This document shows, in pieces, positions 52,722-60,522 of a DNA stretch of 64,000 nucleotides. A program made the position numbers and the translations under genes. Numbering within the stretch: the first letter of the stretch is position 1; each line of letters begins with the position of its first letter. The notes under the pieces were generated by a model. It saw nothing but the letters and a program-made list of their open reading frames with translations, had not been told where the DNA came from and searched no databases. The stretch comes from Amycolatopsis sp. NBC_00345 (lineage in GTDB: Bacteria; Actinomycetota; Actinomycetes; Mycobacteriales; Pseudonocardiaceae): positions 124,001-188,000 of the forward strand of contig NZ_CP107995.1 of assembly GCF_036116635.1 (NCBI RefSeq), read 5' to 3'.

Positions 52722-52768
52722 CGGAGGCCTCCTCACCCAGCTCGATCCGCTGGGTGAGGAGGCCTCCG
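52722..52768. terminator. Bidirectional hairpin, 20-bp stem
   Basis: Arms 52722-52741 and 52749-52768 pair perfectly around a 7-nt loop. It lies between the convergent DUF885 and marR genes and reaches nearly to the marR stop. Confidence 0.75.
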
Positions 52769-52771
52769 CTG

Positions 52772-53230
52772 TCAGGCACCGTCGTTGCCGTCGCGCAGGG
52801 AATGGATCATGCTCCGCAGGATCTGGAACGCGCCTGACTGCTCGGTTTCGGTCAGGCCGGCCAGCATTCTGACCTCGACGGACCGGACCGCGATGGTCGC
52901 CTTCTCGAGTCTCCGTCGGCCGCGTGGCGTGAGCCGGGTGGGAAGAGCCTTCCCGACGGGTGCCTCGGCGGGCCTGGTCACGTGGCCCTCTCGTTCCAGG
53001 GTCTGGAGCAGCACGTTCATCGACTGCCGGGTCACGAACGCGCCCCGGGCGAGCTCGGAGTTCGACAGGCCCGGTCGTTGGGCCAGCAGTTCGAGGCAGG
53101 AGTAGTGCGTCACGCTCATCCCGAGCGGCCGCAGTACTTCCTCCATGGCTGCCCGCAGCGCGCTTGACGCCTCTTTCAGCAGGTAGCCCAGTGATTTGTT
53201 CAGGTCGACGCCGTCACCGTCTTGACTCAT
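52772..53230 (-). CDS. MarR-family transcriptional regulator
   Basis: The 152-residue winged-helix protein has recognition region LSNSELARGAFVTRQSMNVLLQTLEREGHV and wing TRPAEAPVGKALPTRLTPRGRRRL. ATG 53230 lies inside the operator palindrome 53229-53246, so autoregulation is expected. It is divergent from the VOC/NmrA/EVE operon. Its ligand is unknown; MarR proteins next to VOC enzymes often sense small phenolics or electrophiles. Confidence 0.9.
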   Translation of the reverse strand: MSQDGDGVDLNKSLGYLLKEASSALRAAMEEVLRPLGMSVTHYSCLELLAQRPGLSNSELARGAFVTRQSMNVLLQTLEREGHVTRPAEAPVGKALPTRLTPRGRRRLEKATIAVRSVEVRMLAGLTETEQSGAFQILRSMIHSLRDGNDGA

Positions 53231-53273
53231 GTCAGTATTCTGACATACATTGAGCTATGTCAGAAGACTGACA
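53222..53273. promoter_or_regulatory. MarR operators and divergent promoter
   Basis: Two palindromes are present: ATGTCAG-TATT-CTGACAT (53229-53246) and TGTCAG-AAGA-CTGACA (53258-53273), centres 28 bp apart. A rightward promoter TTGACT (53222-53227), 17-bp spacer, ATACAT (53245-53250) encloses the first; the second sits at the start point. Confidence 0.7.
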
Positions 53274-53292
53274 CGAAGAGAAGGAGCACACC

Positions 53293-53661
53293 TTGCCCGC
53301 CACCGGCCCCGACTTCATCTCGCTGCAAGCGCGTGACCTGGACGCTTCGCAGGCGTTCTACGAGCAGTACCTCGGCCTCGTCCGCTCGCCGGCCGGACCT
53401 CCGCACGCCGTCGTCTTCGAGACGAAGCCGATCGCGTTCGCGCTCCGCGACGTCCTTCCCGGCACCGATCTCGCCGCCGTGACCCAGCCCGGCATCGGTG
53501 CCGCGATCTGGCTCCACGCCACCGACGTCCAGGCCATTCACGACGCCCTCGCCGCCGACGGCCACACCATCGTCTCCGCACCGATCGACGGCCCCTTCGG
53601 CCGGACATTCACCTTCGCCGACCCCGACGGCTACCAGGTCACCCTCCACGACCGTGGCTGA
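53293..53661 (+). CDS. VOC/glyoxalase-family protein
   Basis: The single VOC domain has 122 residues (DFISLQARDLDASQAFYEQYLGL, then FTFADPDGYQVTLHD). TTG 53293 follows AAGGAG at about 7 nt. It is first gene of the MarR-controlled operon and overlaps the next by 8 bp. Likely role: detoxification or antibiotic modification, inferred from family and regulator. Confidence 0.82.
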   Translation: MPATGPDFISLQARDLDASQAFYEQYLGLVRSPAGPPHAVVFETKPIAFALRDVLPGTDLAAVTQPGIGAAIWLHATDVQAIHDALAADGHTIVSAPIDGPFGRTFTFADPDGYQVTLHDRG

Positions 53662-54283
53662 GGCGAGCACCCTGGTTTTCGGGGCTACCGGAGCACTCGG
53701 CCGCCATGTCCTGGACGCGCTGGCCGCCCGGGGAATCAGTCCTGAAACGATCACCGCGGCCGGTCGGAACCAAGTGCGCCTCGGGGAACTTGCTGCCGCC
53801 GGGTTCGGCACCGCTGCCGTTGATCTGTCGGATTCAGCCGCCGTCGAGGAGCTGGTTGCCAGGCACTCCGACATTGTGCTGATCTCGGGCGGCGACCCGA
53901 ATCGCCTTGCCCAGCACGAGTCGGTCATCAAGGCCGCGAAGAACGCGAATGCCCGGCACGCTGAGGCATTGGCCATCGTGGTCACCACGGCTGGGCACGA
54001 CAATGTCACTTACAGCCTCTCGGGTGACACGGACTTCACCTACGCGGACATTGCCGAAGCGATGTCGGTCGTGCTGGAGCGAGAGGTCGCTTACCAGCCG
54101 GTCACTGCCGAAGAATTGCGGGGAGCGCTCATCAATTCGGGGATGGGCGGCGGGCTGGCCGCGTTCTTGGCAGGTCTCGATGAAACCATCGCTGCCGGGG
54201 TTTTCGCCCGGGTCGGTGACGATCTTTCCCGGCTCCTCGGCCGGCCGACGACCGGACTGGTCGAGGGGCTGACGGCAAAGTGA
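53654..54283 (+). CDS. NmrA/SDR-like protein with internal deletion
   Basis: The 209-residue protein starts with a Rossmann motif LVFGATGALGRHVLDAL and ADIVLISG-type SDIVLISGGDPNRLAQHESVIKAA, like quinone reductase QorB/NmrA. Immediately after NANARH the sequence jumps to AEALAIVVTTAGHDNVTYSLSGDTDFTYADIAEAMS, the C-terminal part. About 80 residues of the central substrate region seem deleted in frame, at about 53961. The reading frame is preserved, so the protein may be non-functional or re-purposed. GTG 53654 overlaps the VOC gene. Confidence 0.72.
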   Translation: MAEASTLVFGATGALGRHVLDALAARGISPETITAAGRNQVRLGELAAAGFGTAAVDLSDSAAVEELVARHSDIVLISGGDPNRLAQHESVIKAAKNANARHAEALAIVVTTAGHDNVTYSLSGDTDFTYADIAEAMSVVLEREVAYQPVTAEELRGALINSGMGGGLAAFLAGLDETIAAGVFARVGDDLSRLLGRPTTGLVEGLTAK

Positions 54284-54762
54284 ACAGTGAGGCCGGCGCG
54301 GGCGGGCCGGCTCGCGCCGTCCCTTCTCCCGATCGGCGATTCTGGATCAACACCGTCAGCCTGGATCACGTTGAAGCGGCCATCCAGGGAGGCTTCACAC
54401 AAGCGGACCACGGTGCCGGCACACGTCTTCGCCGGCCGCGTCCTGGCGATGAGATGGTCTTTTACTCGCCGCGCACGAACTTACGGGGAGGTGAACCCGT
54501 CAGGCAGTTCACCGCGTGGGCCACCATCACCGGCGACAAGCCTTACCAGGCCTATGTCAGCGACGAATTTCAGCCATGGCGGCTCGCGGTCACATTTCAC
54601 GCTTGTGAGCGAGTCGATGCGAAGCCACTTGTCGATCAGTTGTCTTTTGTCACGGACCCCGCTCATTGGGGTCTGCCATTTCGCCGTGGACTGTTTCCCA
54701 TTCCGCGGCAGGATTTTTTGACGATCGCCGCGCACATGGTCCCGCGTGAAGATACCCGCTGA
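54280..54762 (+). CDS. EVE-domain protein
   Basis: The 160-residue protein carries an EVE (PUA-like) domain: RFWINTVSLDHVEAAIQGGFTQADHG, RRPRPGDEMVFYSPRT and FTAWATITG. EVE domains bind modified bases in DNA or RNA. It overlaps the upstream gene (GTGA) and is the last of the operon. Codon use is less GC3-biased than neighbours. The role with VOC/NmrA genes is unknown. Confidence 0.8.
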   Translation: MNSEAGAGGPARAVPSPDRRFWINTVSLDHVEAAIQGGFTQADHGAGTRLRRPRPGDEMVFYSPRTNLRGGEPVRQFTAWATITGDKPYQAYVSDEFQPWRLAVTFHACERVDAKPLVDQLSFVTDPAHWGLPFRRGLFPIPRQDFLTIAAHMVPREDTR

Positions 54763-55010
54763 TCTCACCGGCTCTCTTCCGCGATGAGCCCCAACCCACC
54801 GAAAAACCCCTGTCCCCACCGCAACCCCGCCACTAGGCTTCCGCCCGTGCATCGGATCTTCCTCGTCACCCCGCCGCCCCACGCCTGAGCGGGGTGATGC
54901 CCGCCGCGGAGTCGGCTCCGCGGCTGATCAGTGCTGCCGTGTCACGGCCTGAAAAGTCCGCCCCGCGTCGTCGAACGTCCTGAAATCCTTCGACGCTGGA
55001 GCGTTTTCCG
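54763..55010. other. Intergenic region with candidate leader peptide (248 bp)
   Basis: A 13-codon frame (GTG 54847 to TGA 54888, MHRIFLVTPPPHA) follows TAGGCT, a leaderless-type -10. A 9-bp hairpin (54866-54874/54889-54897) overlaps its end. It precedes the EamA gene by 122 bp and could be an attenuator-like element. Confidence 0.35.
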
Positions 55011-55919
55011 ATGTCTCTTTCGATCGCTTCGCCCGCGCGCGCCCGTTCGTCGGCCGCGCTGGTGCTCGCCGGGGTGCTGTGGGGCACCGGCGGGCTCGCC
55101 GGGTCGCTGCTGGGCCAGCTCGCCGGGCTCAATCCGCTGGCTGTGGCCGCGTACCGGCTGCTTGTCGGAGGCGCCACAGCCTCCGCGTACGTCGCTCTCA
55201 CCGGCGGTCTGCGAGGCCTGCCGCGTACGCCCGAAGTGCTACGCCGCCTGCTCGCGGTGGGTGGCCTGTTCGCCCTGTTCCAGACCAGCTACTTCGCCGC
55301 CGTCTCGCTCAGCTCCGTCAGCACGGCGACGATGACCACGATCGGCGCCGCACCCGTGGTGCTCACCGTCGTCTCCGCGGTGCGGAACCGCCGCGCGCCG
55401 CGCCTGTGGACGCTGGTGTCCGTCGGCGGCGCCGTCGCGGGGCTGGTGCTGCTGCGCTGGTCGCCGGAGGTCGCGACGTCACCCGCGCGGCTGGCCGGCG
55501 GCCTCGGCTTCGCACTGCTCGCGGCGGCCGGGTTCGCCGTGCTCACGCTCGTCACGGCGAAGCCCGTCGACGGTCTCGAACCGTTGGCCACCACGGCGTT
55601 CGGCTGCCTGGCCGGTGGCCTGCTGCTGACGCCCGCCGCGATGTGGTTCGGCATGGGCCTGCCCGCCCGCGTCGACGTGCTGCTGCTGGCCGTGTACTTC
55701 GGCGCCGTCCCGACGGCTGTCGCCTACGCCGCGTACTTCCGCGGCCTCGGCGGCGCCCACCCCGTGCTGGGCGCGCTGTCCGCGTTGCTGGAGCCGCTCA
55801 CCGCGACGGTGCTTTCGGTCGTCTTCCTGCACGAACGGCTGAGCGCCTTCGCGTGGGGAGGCGCGGTGCTGCTCCTCGCGGCGCTCGCGGTCGGCTACTG
55901 GCGGCCCGAGCCGAGGTGA
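55011..55919 (+). CDS. EamA/DMT-family exporter
   Basis: The 302-residue protein has ten hydrophobic segments in two EamA repeats (ALVLAGVLWGTGGLAGSLLG start; second repeat LGGAHPVLGALSALLEPLTATVLSVVFLHERL). Such proteins export amino acids or small metabolites. ATG 55011 is used; there is no clear Shine-Dalgarno sequence. It is convergent with the GNAT gene, whose stop is 3 bp away. Confidence 0.87.
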   Translation: MSLSIASPARARSSAALVLAGVLWGTGGLAGSLLGQLAGLNPLAVAAYRLLVGGATASAYVALTGGLRGLPRTPEVLRRLLAVGGLFALFQTSYFAAVSLSSVSTATMTTIGAAPVVLTVVSAVRNRRAPRLWTLVSVGGAVAGLVLLRWSPEVATSPARLAGGLGFALLAAAGFAVLTLVTAKPVDGLEPLATTAFGCLAGGLLLTPAAMWFGMGLPARVDVLLLAVYFGAVPTAVAYAAYFRGLGGAHPVLGALSALLEPLTATVLSVVFLHERLSAFAWGGAVLLLAALAVGYWRPEPR

Positions 55920-55921
55920 CG

Positions 55922-56494
55922 CTACTGCGCGTCGAGTGGCAGGGGCCGCCCGAGGATCGCGAACGGCCGCGGGTCGCCGGTGAAGTGGTAGTCGCGCAGC
56001 ACGTCGAGGAAACCCATGCGGCGGTACAGCTTCCACGCCCGGCTGGTGCCCTCCGGGGTGGACAGCAGGACGTTGGCGCTCGGCACGCCGTCGAGCAGCC
56101 GCCGCAGCAGGTCCTCGCCGATGCCCTTGCCCTGGTTCTCCGGGCGCACGTGGATCTCGGTCAGCTCGAAGTAGTCCGTGAGCCAGCGGTCGGCCTCCGG
56201 CGCGCCCGAGCGGCGGGTCAGCCCCTGGCGCACCTGCTCGTGCCACCACTGCCCGGCGCGGCCCTTGTACCCGTAGGCGATGCCGAGCAGTTCGTCATCG
56301 GCGTCGAGGGCGGCCATGCAGCGCCAGCCCGCGCGCAACGCGTGCGTCAGCCACATCGGCGCCCGCTGCTCGGCGGTGCCGTCCGGGTAGCGCATCGCGG
56401 TCACGTAGATGGCCAGCGCCTCGGGCAGGCGCGCGCGGAACTCGTCCGCGGACAGCTGGACGTAGCGGAAGCACCCGGAGGACGTCGCGGTCAC
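55922..56494 (-). CDS. GNAT-family acetyltransferase
   Basis: The 190-residue protein has the acetyl-CoA loop VRPENQGKGIGEDLLRRL near residue 117 and AWKLYRRMGFLDV near residue 155. GTG 56494 overlaps the stop of the YbaK-like gene (GTGA), so the two are co-translated. The substrate is unknown. Confidence 0.87.
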   Translation of the reverse strand: MTATSSGCFRYVQLSADEFRARLPEALAIYVTAMRYPDGTAEQRAPMWLTHALRAGWRCMAALDADDELLGIAYGYKGRAGQWWHEQVRQGLTRRSGAPEADRWLTDYFELTEIHVRPENQGKGIGEDLLRRLLDGVPSANVLLSTPEGTSRAWKLYRRMGFLDVLRDYHFTGDPRPFAILGRPLPLDAQ

Positions 56495-57015
56495 GATCGG
56501 TCATTCTCCCCTTCGCCCGCCAGGGCACCGGCGGTGGCCCCGGTCAGCTCCGCCAGGCCGTCGAAGGTCGTCGGGAAGATCGACTTCGGGTGCCCGGCCG
56601 CGGCCCACACCACGTCGTACGCGCGCAGCGCCGTGTCCACCAGCGTCACCAGCTTCGCGGGGTGGCCGACGGGCGCGACGCCGCCGATGGGCTGACCGGT
56701 GTGCTCGCGGACGAAATCGGCGTCGGCCTTGCCCACGTCGGTGAGGCCGGAGAGCTCGGCCAGCCGGGCCGGGTCGGCGCGGTGGGCGCCCGAGGTGAGG
56801 GCGAGCAGCGCCGTCTCCGTGCCGTCGGCCGTGCGGGCCCGGAAGACGAGGCTGTTGGCGATGGCGCCGACCGGTACGCCGAGCGCTTCCGCGGCCTGCG
56901 CGGCGGTGCGGACTTCGGCGGGCAGCACGCGGACGCCGTCGGCGGCGGCCTGCTGGCCGGACTCGGCCAGCACGGCTGTGACCTTGGCGACGGCGGGATG
57001 GTCGAGCGAGCTCAT
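56491..57015 (-). CDS. YbaK/ProX-like aminoacyl-tRNA deacylase
   Basis: The 174-residue editing-domain protein hydrolyses mischarged aminoacyl-tRNA. Motifs are AIANSLVFRA near residue 52, LTSGAHRADPARLAEL, VREHTGQPIGGVAPVGHP near residue 106, and the C-terminal AAGHPKSIF. The GG-x-x-P loop and preceding K (DVGKADADF) are typical of YbaK. ATG 57015 is chosen. It shares an intergenic region with the SOS-box HEPN gene. Confidence 0.88.
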   Translation of the reverse strand: MSSLDHPAVAKVTAVLAESGQQAAADGVRVLPAEVRTAAQAAEALGVPVGAIANSLVFRARTADGTETALLALTSGAHRADPARLAELSGLTDVGKADADFVREHTGQPIGGVAPVGHPAKLVTLVDTALRAYDVVWAAAGHPKSIFPTTFDGLAELTGATAGALAGEGENDRS

Positions 57016-57119
57016 GCGGTTATGAGACCACGCCACCGGCACCGTGTCCCGCGCCACGCCCCCGGAATCCACCGGCGGGGTTGAGCGAACGCGGCACCTG
57101 GGGTTACTCTGGAAATCGT

Positions 57120-57135
57120 TCGAACAGACGTTCGA
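57120..57135. promoter_or_regulatory. LexA/SOS box
   Basis: TCGAAC-AGAC-GTTCGA is a perfect match to the actinobacterial LexA operator TCGAAC-N4-GTTCGA. It lies 103 bp upstream of the HEPN gene and 104 bp upstream of the divergent YbaK gene. Confidence 0.8.
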
Positions 57136-57238
57136 CACCTGGTGAGCGCGCACCGGCCGGTGCCCGGCGCGGGGGCGGGGGAAGCGCCTCGGCGCCGGGC
57201 ATCGGGCCGGAGCTCACCCGAGCAGGAGGAGGGTTGTC

Positions 57239-57703
57239 ATGTCCGTCTCGGTCGTGTCCCCCGCGGACCCCGGGCAGCCGCAGCTGCCCCTGTCGCTGCG
57301 GCCGCCCGCGCCGCCGGCCGCGGTCGCCCTGCTCGCCCAGGCCAAGCGCGGGCTGGCCGGCGCCGAGCGCGAGCGTGACCCGGCGGAGCGGTTCATCGGG
57401 GCTTATCTGTCCGCGCTGCGCGGCGCCGCGGCGGTGCTCGCCGCGCGCGGCCGCCCGAGCCGGGGACGGTCCCGCCCGGCCAGCGGCTGGGTCCTGCTCG
57501 ACGCCGTCGCGCCCGAGCTCCGGGAGTGGTCGGCGTTCTTCGCGGCCAACTCGGCCACGCGCGCCGCCGCGGAGGCCGGCATCACCGGCCGGGTCACCGC
57601 CGAGTCGGCGGCGGACCTGCTGCGCGCCACGTCGTTGTTTCTTGAGGTCGTCCGCCGTGTCGTGCACGGAGAGCCGATAACGGGCGAAGCCCATGTCGCG
57701 TGA
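57239..57703 (+). CDS. SAV_6107-family HEPN protein
   Basis: The 154-residue helical protein is conserved in actinobacteria (SAV_6107 family), with a HEPN-like four-helix fold. Segments include AVALLAQAKRGLAGAERERDPAERFIGAYLSALRGAAAVLAARG, a WVLLDAVAPELREWSAFFA core, and the C-terminal ADLLRATSLFLEVVRRVVHGE. Relatives lie beside DNA polymerase genes. A canonical SOS box 103 bp upstream implies damage induction. AGGAGGAG precedes ATG 57239. Confidence 0.8.
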   Translation: MSVSVVSPADPGQPQLPLSLRPPAPPAAVALLAQAKRGLAGAERERDPAERFIGAYLSALRGAAAVLAARGRPSRGRSRPASGWVLLDAVAPELREWSAFFAANSATRAAAEAGITGRVTAESAADLLRATSLFLEVVRRVVHGEPITGEAHVA

Positions 57704-58460
57704 GCTAGGTCCGGTCGACCATGGCCGGTTGCTCGAAGCCCTCGGGGTCGAGGCGAGGGTGCTCGGGGAGGTGGCCCACGCGGCGTCGCCCGACAGCCCG
57801 GTGCCCACCACGCCGGGCTGGACGCTGAACGAGCTGCTCCGGCACGTCGGCAGCATCTACCGGCTCGCGTGGGGATGGATGACGGAAGGGCACCGGCCCG
57901 TCCACTGGCAGCGCGGCCCGCTGCCGGGCGAGCCGGTGGCCGAGTACTTCGACGCCGGCCGGGAGGCGCTGCTGGCCGAGCTGGCCGCGCACGATCCGTC
58001 GGCGCGCGCGTCCACCTGGTGGCCCGCGGACCCGACGTACGGTTTCTGGCGCCGTCGCATGCTGCACGAAACCCTGGTCCACCGGTTCGACGCCGAGCGC
58101 GCCGCGGGCGTGGCGCACTCCCCGGTCCCGGACGACCTGGCCGCCGACGGCGTGGACGAGGTGCTCACCCTGTACTTCGACCAGAAGCTCGCCACCATGG
58201 GCCTGGCCGGCACTCGCCACGGCACGGTGGGGATCCGCACCGGCGGGCACAGCTGGATCGCCCGCGCGGGCCCCGACGAGACAGTCGCTTGGCGCTGTTC
58301 CGCCGAGGAGGCCGAGGCCGCGGACGAACTAGTCGAGGCCGAAGCGTCACGGGTCTACCTGTGGCTCTGGGGCCGCGCGGCCCCAACGGCCGTCACCGTC
58401 ACCGGCGGCCACGACCTCGCCGCCCAGGTCTGGGCCCTGCTGCGGCTCGCCACCCGCTGA
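57693..58460 (+). CDS. Maleylpyruvate-isomerase-like (TIGR03083/DinB-like) protein
   Basis: The 255-residue mycothiol-dependent-type protein has an N-terminal four-helix domain with PGWTLNELLRHVGSIYRLAWGW and RRMLHETLVHRFDAE, in which H51, E139 and H143 form the metal-site pattern. A C-terminal SCP-like domain (GGHSWIARAGPDETVAWRCSAEEAEAADELVEAEASRVYLWLWGR) follows. It overlaps the HEPN gene by 11 bp and so may also be SOS-regulated. The substrate is unknown. Confidence 0.82.
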   Translation: MSRELGPVDHGRLLEALGVEARVLGEVAHAASPDSPVPTTPGWTLNELLRHVGSIYRLAWGWMTEGHRPVHWQRGPLPGEPVAEYFDAGREALLAELAAHDPSARASTWWPADPTYGFWRRRMLHETLVHRFDAERAAGVAHSPVPDDLAADGVDEVLTLYFDQKLATMGLAGTRHGTVGIRTGGHSWIARAGPDETVAWRCSAEEAEAADELVEAEASRVYLWLWGRAAPTAVTVTGGHDLAAQVWALLRLATR

Positions 58461-58513
58461 ACCGGAGAGTGGGGAAGCTTTTCCGGTTTCTGTCGGTAGG
58501 TGTTTCGGCGCAG

Positions 58514-58541
58514 CGCCGATTCCTGCGCGGCGGCGTTTTTT
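58514..58541 (+). terminator. Rho-independent-type terminator
   Basis: CGCCG (58514-58518) and CGGCG (58528-58532) form a stem followed by GCG and TTTTTT (58536-58541). It follows the HEPN-MPI operon. Confidence 0.6.
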
Positions 58542-58568
58542 GTCGGTGCCCGCCGCTAACTTGGCGGG

Positions 58569-59342
58569 ATGGCTACGCGTTTGGTGAACCTGGTGGTCGA
58601 CGCGGCACGGCCCCAGGAGCTCGCAAGCTTCTGGGCCGCGCTGCTCGGCTGGCAGGCAGCCGCCGACCTACCGGACGAGGTCGAGGTCCACGCACCCCCC
58701 GACGACGGGTGGGAGCTTGACCTGATCTTCGTGCCAGTGCCAGTGCCACCTGTATCGCTGGCACCGTCGCCGCCCGCGCCGCCGCTGGTGCCGAAGGTGG
58801 CCAAGAACCGCATCCACCTCGACTTGGCGAGTACCTCGGCGGCGCACCAGGCCGAGCGCGTGGAGCGCGCGCTGGAGCTGGGCGCGCGCCGGTTGGACCT
58901 CGGCCAGGGTGATGTGCCGTGGGTGGTGCTCGCCGATCCCGAAGGGAACGCGTTCTGCGTACTGGAGCCGCGCGAGGAGTACGCGGATTCGGGGGCGGTG
59001 GCGGCGATCGTCGTCGATGCCGGGGAGCCCGCGCGGCTGGCGGGGTTCTGGTCGGCGCTCACCGGCTGGCCGGTGTCGTCGGCGGAGGATGTGATCGTCG
59101 GGCTGCGGGCGCCGTCCGGGCGTGGGCCGTGGCTGGAGTTCCTGCGCTCGGCTGATCACAAACTCGGCAAGAACCGGCTGCACCTCGACGTCGCCCCGCA
59201 CGCAGGGGAGGACCACGCGGCGGCGGTCGTACAGGTGGTCGCGGCCGGGGCGGCACCTGCCGACGTCGGGCAGGGCGACGTGCCGTGGGTGGTGCTCGCC
59301 GACCCCGAAGGGAACGAGTTCTGCGTGCTCACGCCCCGCTGA
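58569..59342 (+). CDS. Double VOC-domain protein
   Basis: The 257-residue protein has two tandem VOC (glyoxalase-like) domains, each ending in the near-identical QGDVPWVVLADPEGN(A/E)FCVL (near residues 115 and 240). The copies suggest an internal duplication. There is a Pro-rich insertion in domain 1 (VPVPVPPVSLAPSPPAPPL). It is unknown whether it binds metal; function unassigned. Confidence 0.85.
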   Translation: MATRLVNLVVDAARPQELASFWAALLGWQAAADLPDEVEVHAPPDDGWELDLIFVPVPVPPVSLAPSPPAPPLVPKVAKNRIHLDLASTSAAHQAERVERALELGARRLDLGQGDVPWVVLADPEGNAFCVLEPREEYADSGAVAAIVVDAGEPARLAGFWSALTGWPVSSAEDVIVGLRAPSGRGPWLEFLRSADHKLGKNRLHLDVAPHAGEDHAAAVVQVVAAGAAPADVGQGDVPWVVLADPEGNEFCVLTPR

Positions 59343-59439
59343 GCCGTGTTTCGAGCGGATAACGGAACTCCGCCGAACGCTGACAAGCGCGAAACACCAC
59401 GCGACGGGCCCGGTTACAACCACCGGGGACCGTGGGGGC

Positions 59440-60522
59440 ATGGAAACCTTCCGAGCCCGGCCGAATCGCACGCCGCTGGTGGCGGAGCTGCCGCCCGAGG
59501 AGCCGACCGCGTCCGCGTGGCGCGTCCGGGTCCGGATGGACGACCGGCCCGGCACGCTCGCGCGCATCGCCATCCGCCTGGCCGACCTCGAGTGCAACAT
59601 CCTGGGCCTCACCGTGCTCCCGGTGCCCGGCGGCGTGCTCGACGAGATCGTGCTGCGGCCCGCCACCGGCCTGCCCAAGGAGGTACTCGCGGAGGCCATC
59701 CGCGGTGAGGGCTGCGAGTGCTCCGGCATCGTCGACGCCGACGTCCGCGAACTGCGCGACACGGCGTCCTTCGCGTTGTCGGCGGCCCGCCGCGCGGTCG
59801 ACGATCCCGAGCGACTCGCCGAAGTGCTCCGCGACGTGCTCGCCGCCGACCTCGTCACGCGCGTCCCAGCGCCGGAGGGCAACCCGGGCCGCACCGAGAG
59901 CGGCCACCGCGCGGTCTTCCCGCTCGACGCGGACACGGTGCTGGTCGCGCGCCGCCGCTGGGCGCCGTTCGTGGAGCTGGAGCTGACCCGCGCGGCCGCG
60001 TTGATCACGCTGCTGGCGGCCATGCGCCACAACGTCTCGGGCGCTGTTGTGCTGGACCGCCCGGACGGTGCCGCCGTCATCCTCCGCCCCGGCACCCCGC
60101 GCGACGCCGACGCTGTCTCCGAGCTGCACCAGCGTTGCTCGATGAAAACACTGTTCCGTCGTTACCACACCGGCGTCCGCACCGTGCCGCGCAGATGGCT
60201 CCACAAACTGCTGACGCCCCCGCGCGGCTCGAGCGTCCTCGCGGTCTGCGGCCGTGAGGTCATCGGCCTGGGACAGCTGATTCCGCAACCGGACGGCACC
60301 GCGGAAGTCTCGCTGCTGGTGGAGGACGCCTGGCAGGCCGAAGGCATCGGCACGGCTTTGCTGGCCCGCCTCGCCGTCCTGGCCACCTCCGCGGGCCACA
60401 CGGAACTCACCGCCGTCTGCCTCCCCGGCGACGACACGATGTCCCGGACCGCCGCCCGCGCCGGCCTCCGCGCCGAACGCTCCACCACGGACACCTCGGC
60501 CCTGCGCTTCTTCCTGCCCTGA
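59440..60522 (+). CDS. ACT-GNAT acetyltransferase
   Basis: The 360-residue protein has an N-terminal ACT domain (about residues 24-95: WRVRVRMDDRPGTLARIAIRLADLECNI) and a C-terminal GNAT domain (about 210-360: AVVLDRPDGAAVILRPGTPRD, then EDAWQAEGIGTALLARLAV acetyl-CoA loop). Actinobacterial ACT-GNAT fusions are protein lysine acetyltransferases regulated by bound amino acids. A central 110-residue linker connects the two. ATG 59440 follows GGGGG. It is a single gene. Confidence 0.86.
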   Translation: METFRARPNRTPLVAELPPEEPTASAWRVRVRMDDRPGTLARIAIRLADLECNILGLTVLPVPGGVLDEIVLRPATGLPKEVLAEAIRGEGCECSGIVDADVRELRDTASFALSAARRAVDDPERLAEVLRDVLAADLVTRVPAPEGNPGRTESGHRAVFPLDADTVLVARRRWAPFVELELTRAAALITLLAAMRHNVSGAVVLDRPDGAAVILRPGTPRDADAVSELHQRCSMKTLFRRYHTGVRTVPRRWLHKLLTPPRGSSVLAVCGREVIGLGQLIPQPDGTAEVSLLVEDAWQAEGIGTALLARLAVLATSAGHTELTAVCLPGDDTMSRTAARAGLRAERSTTDTSALRFFLP

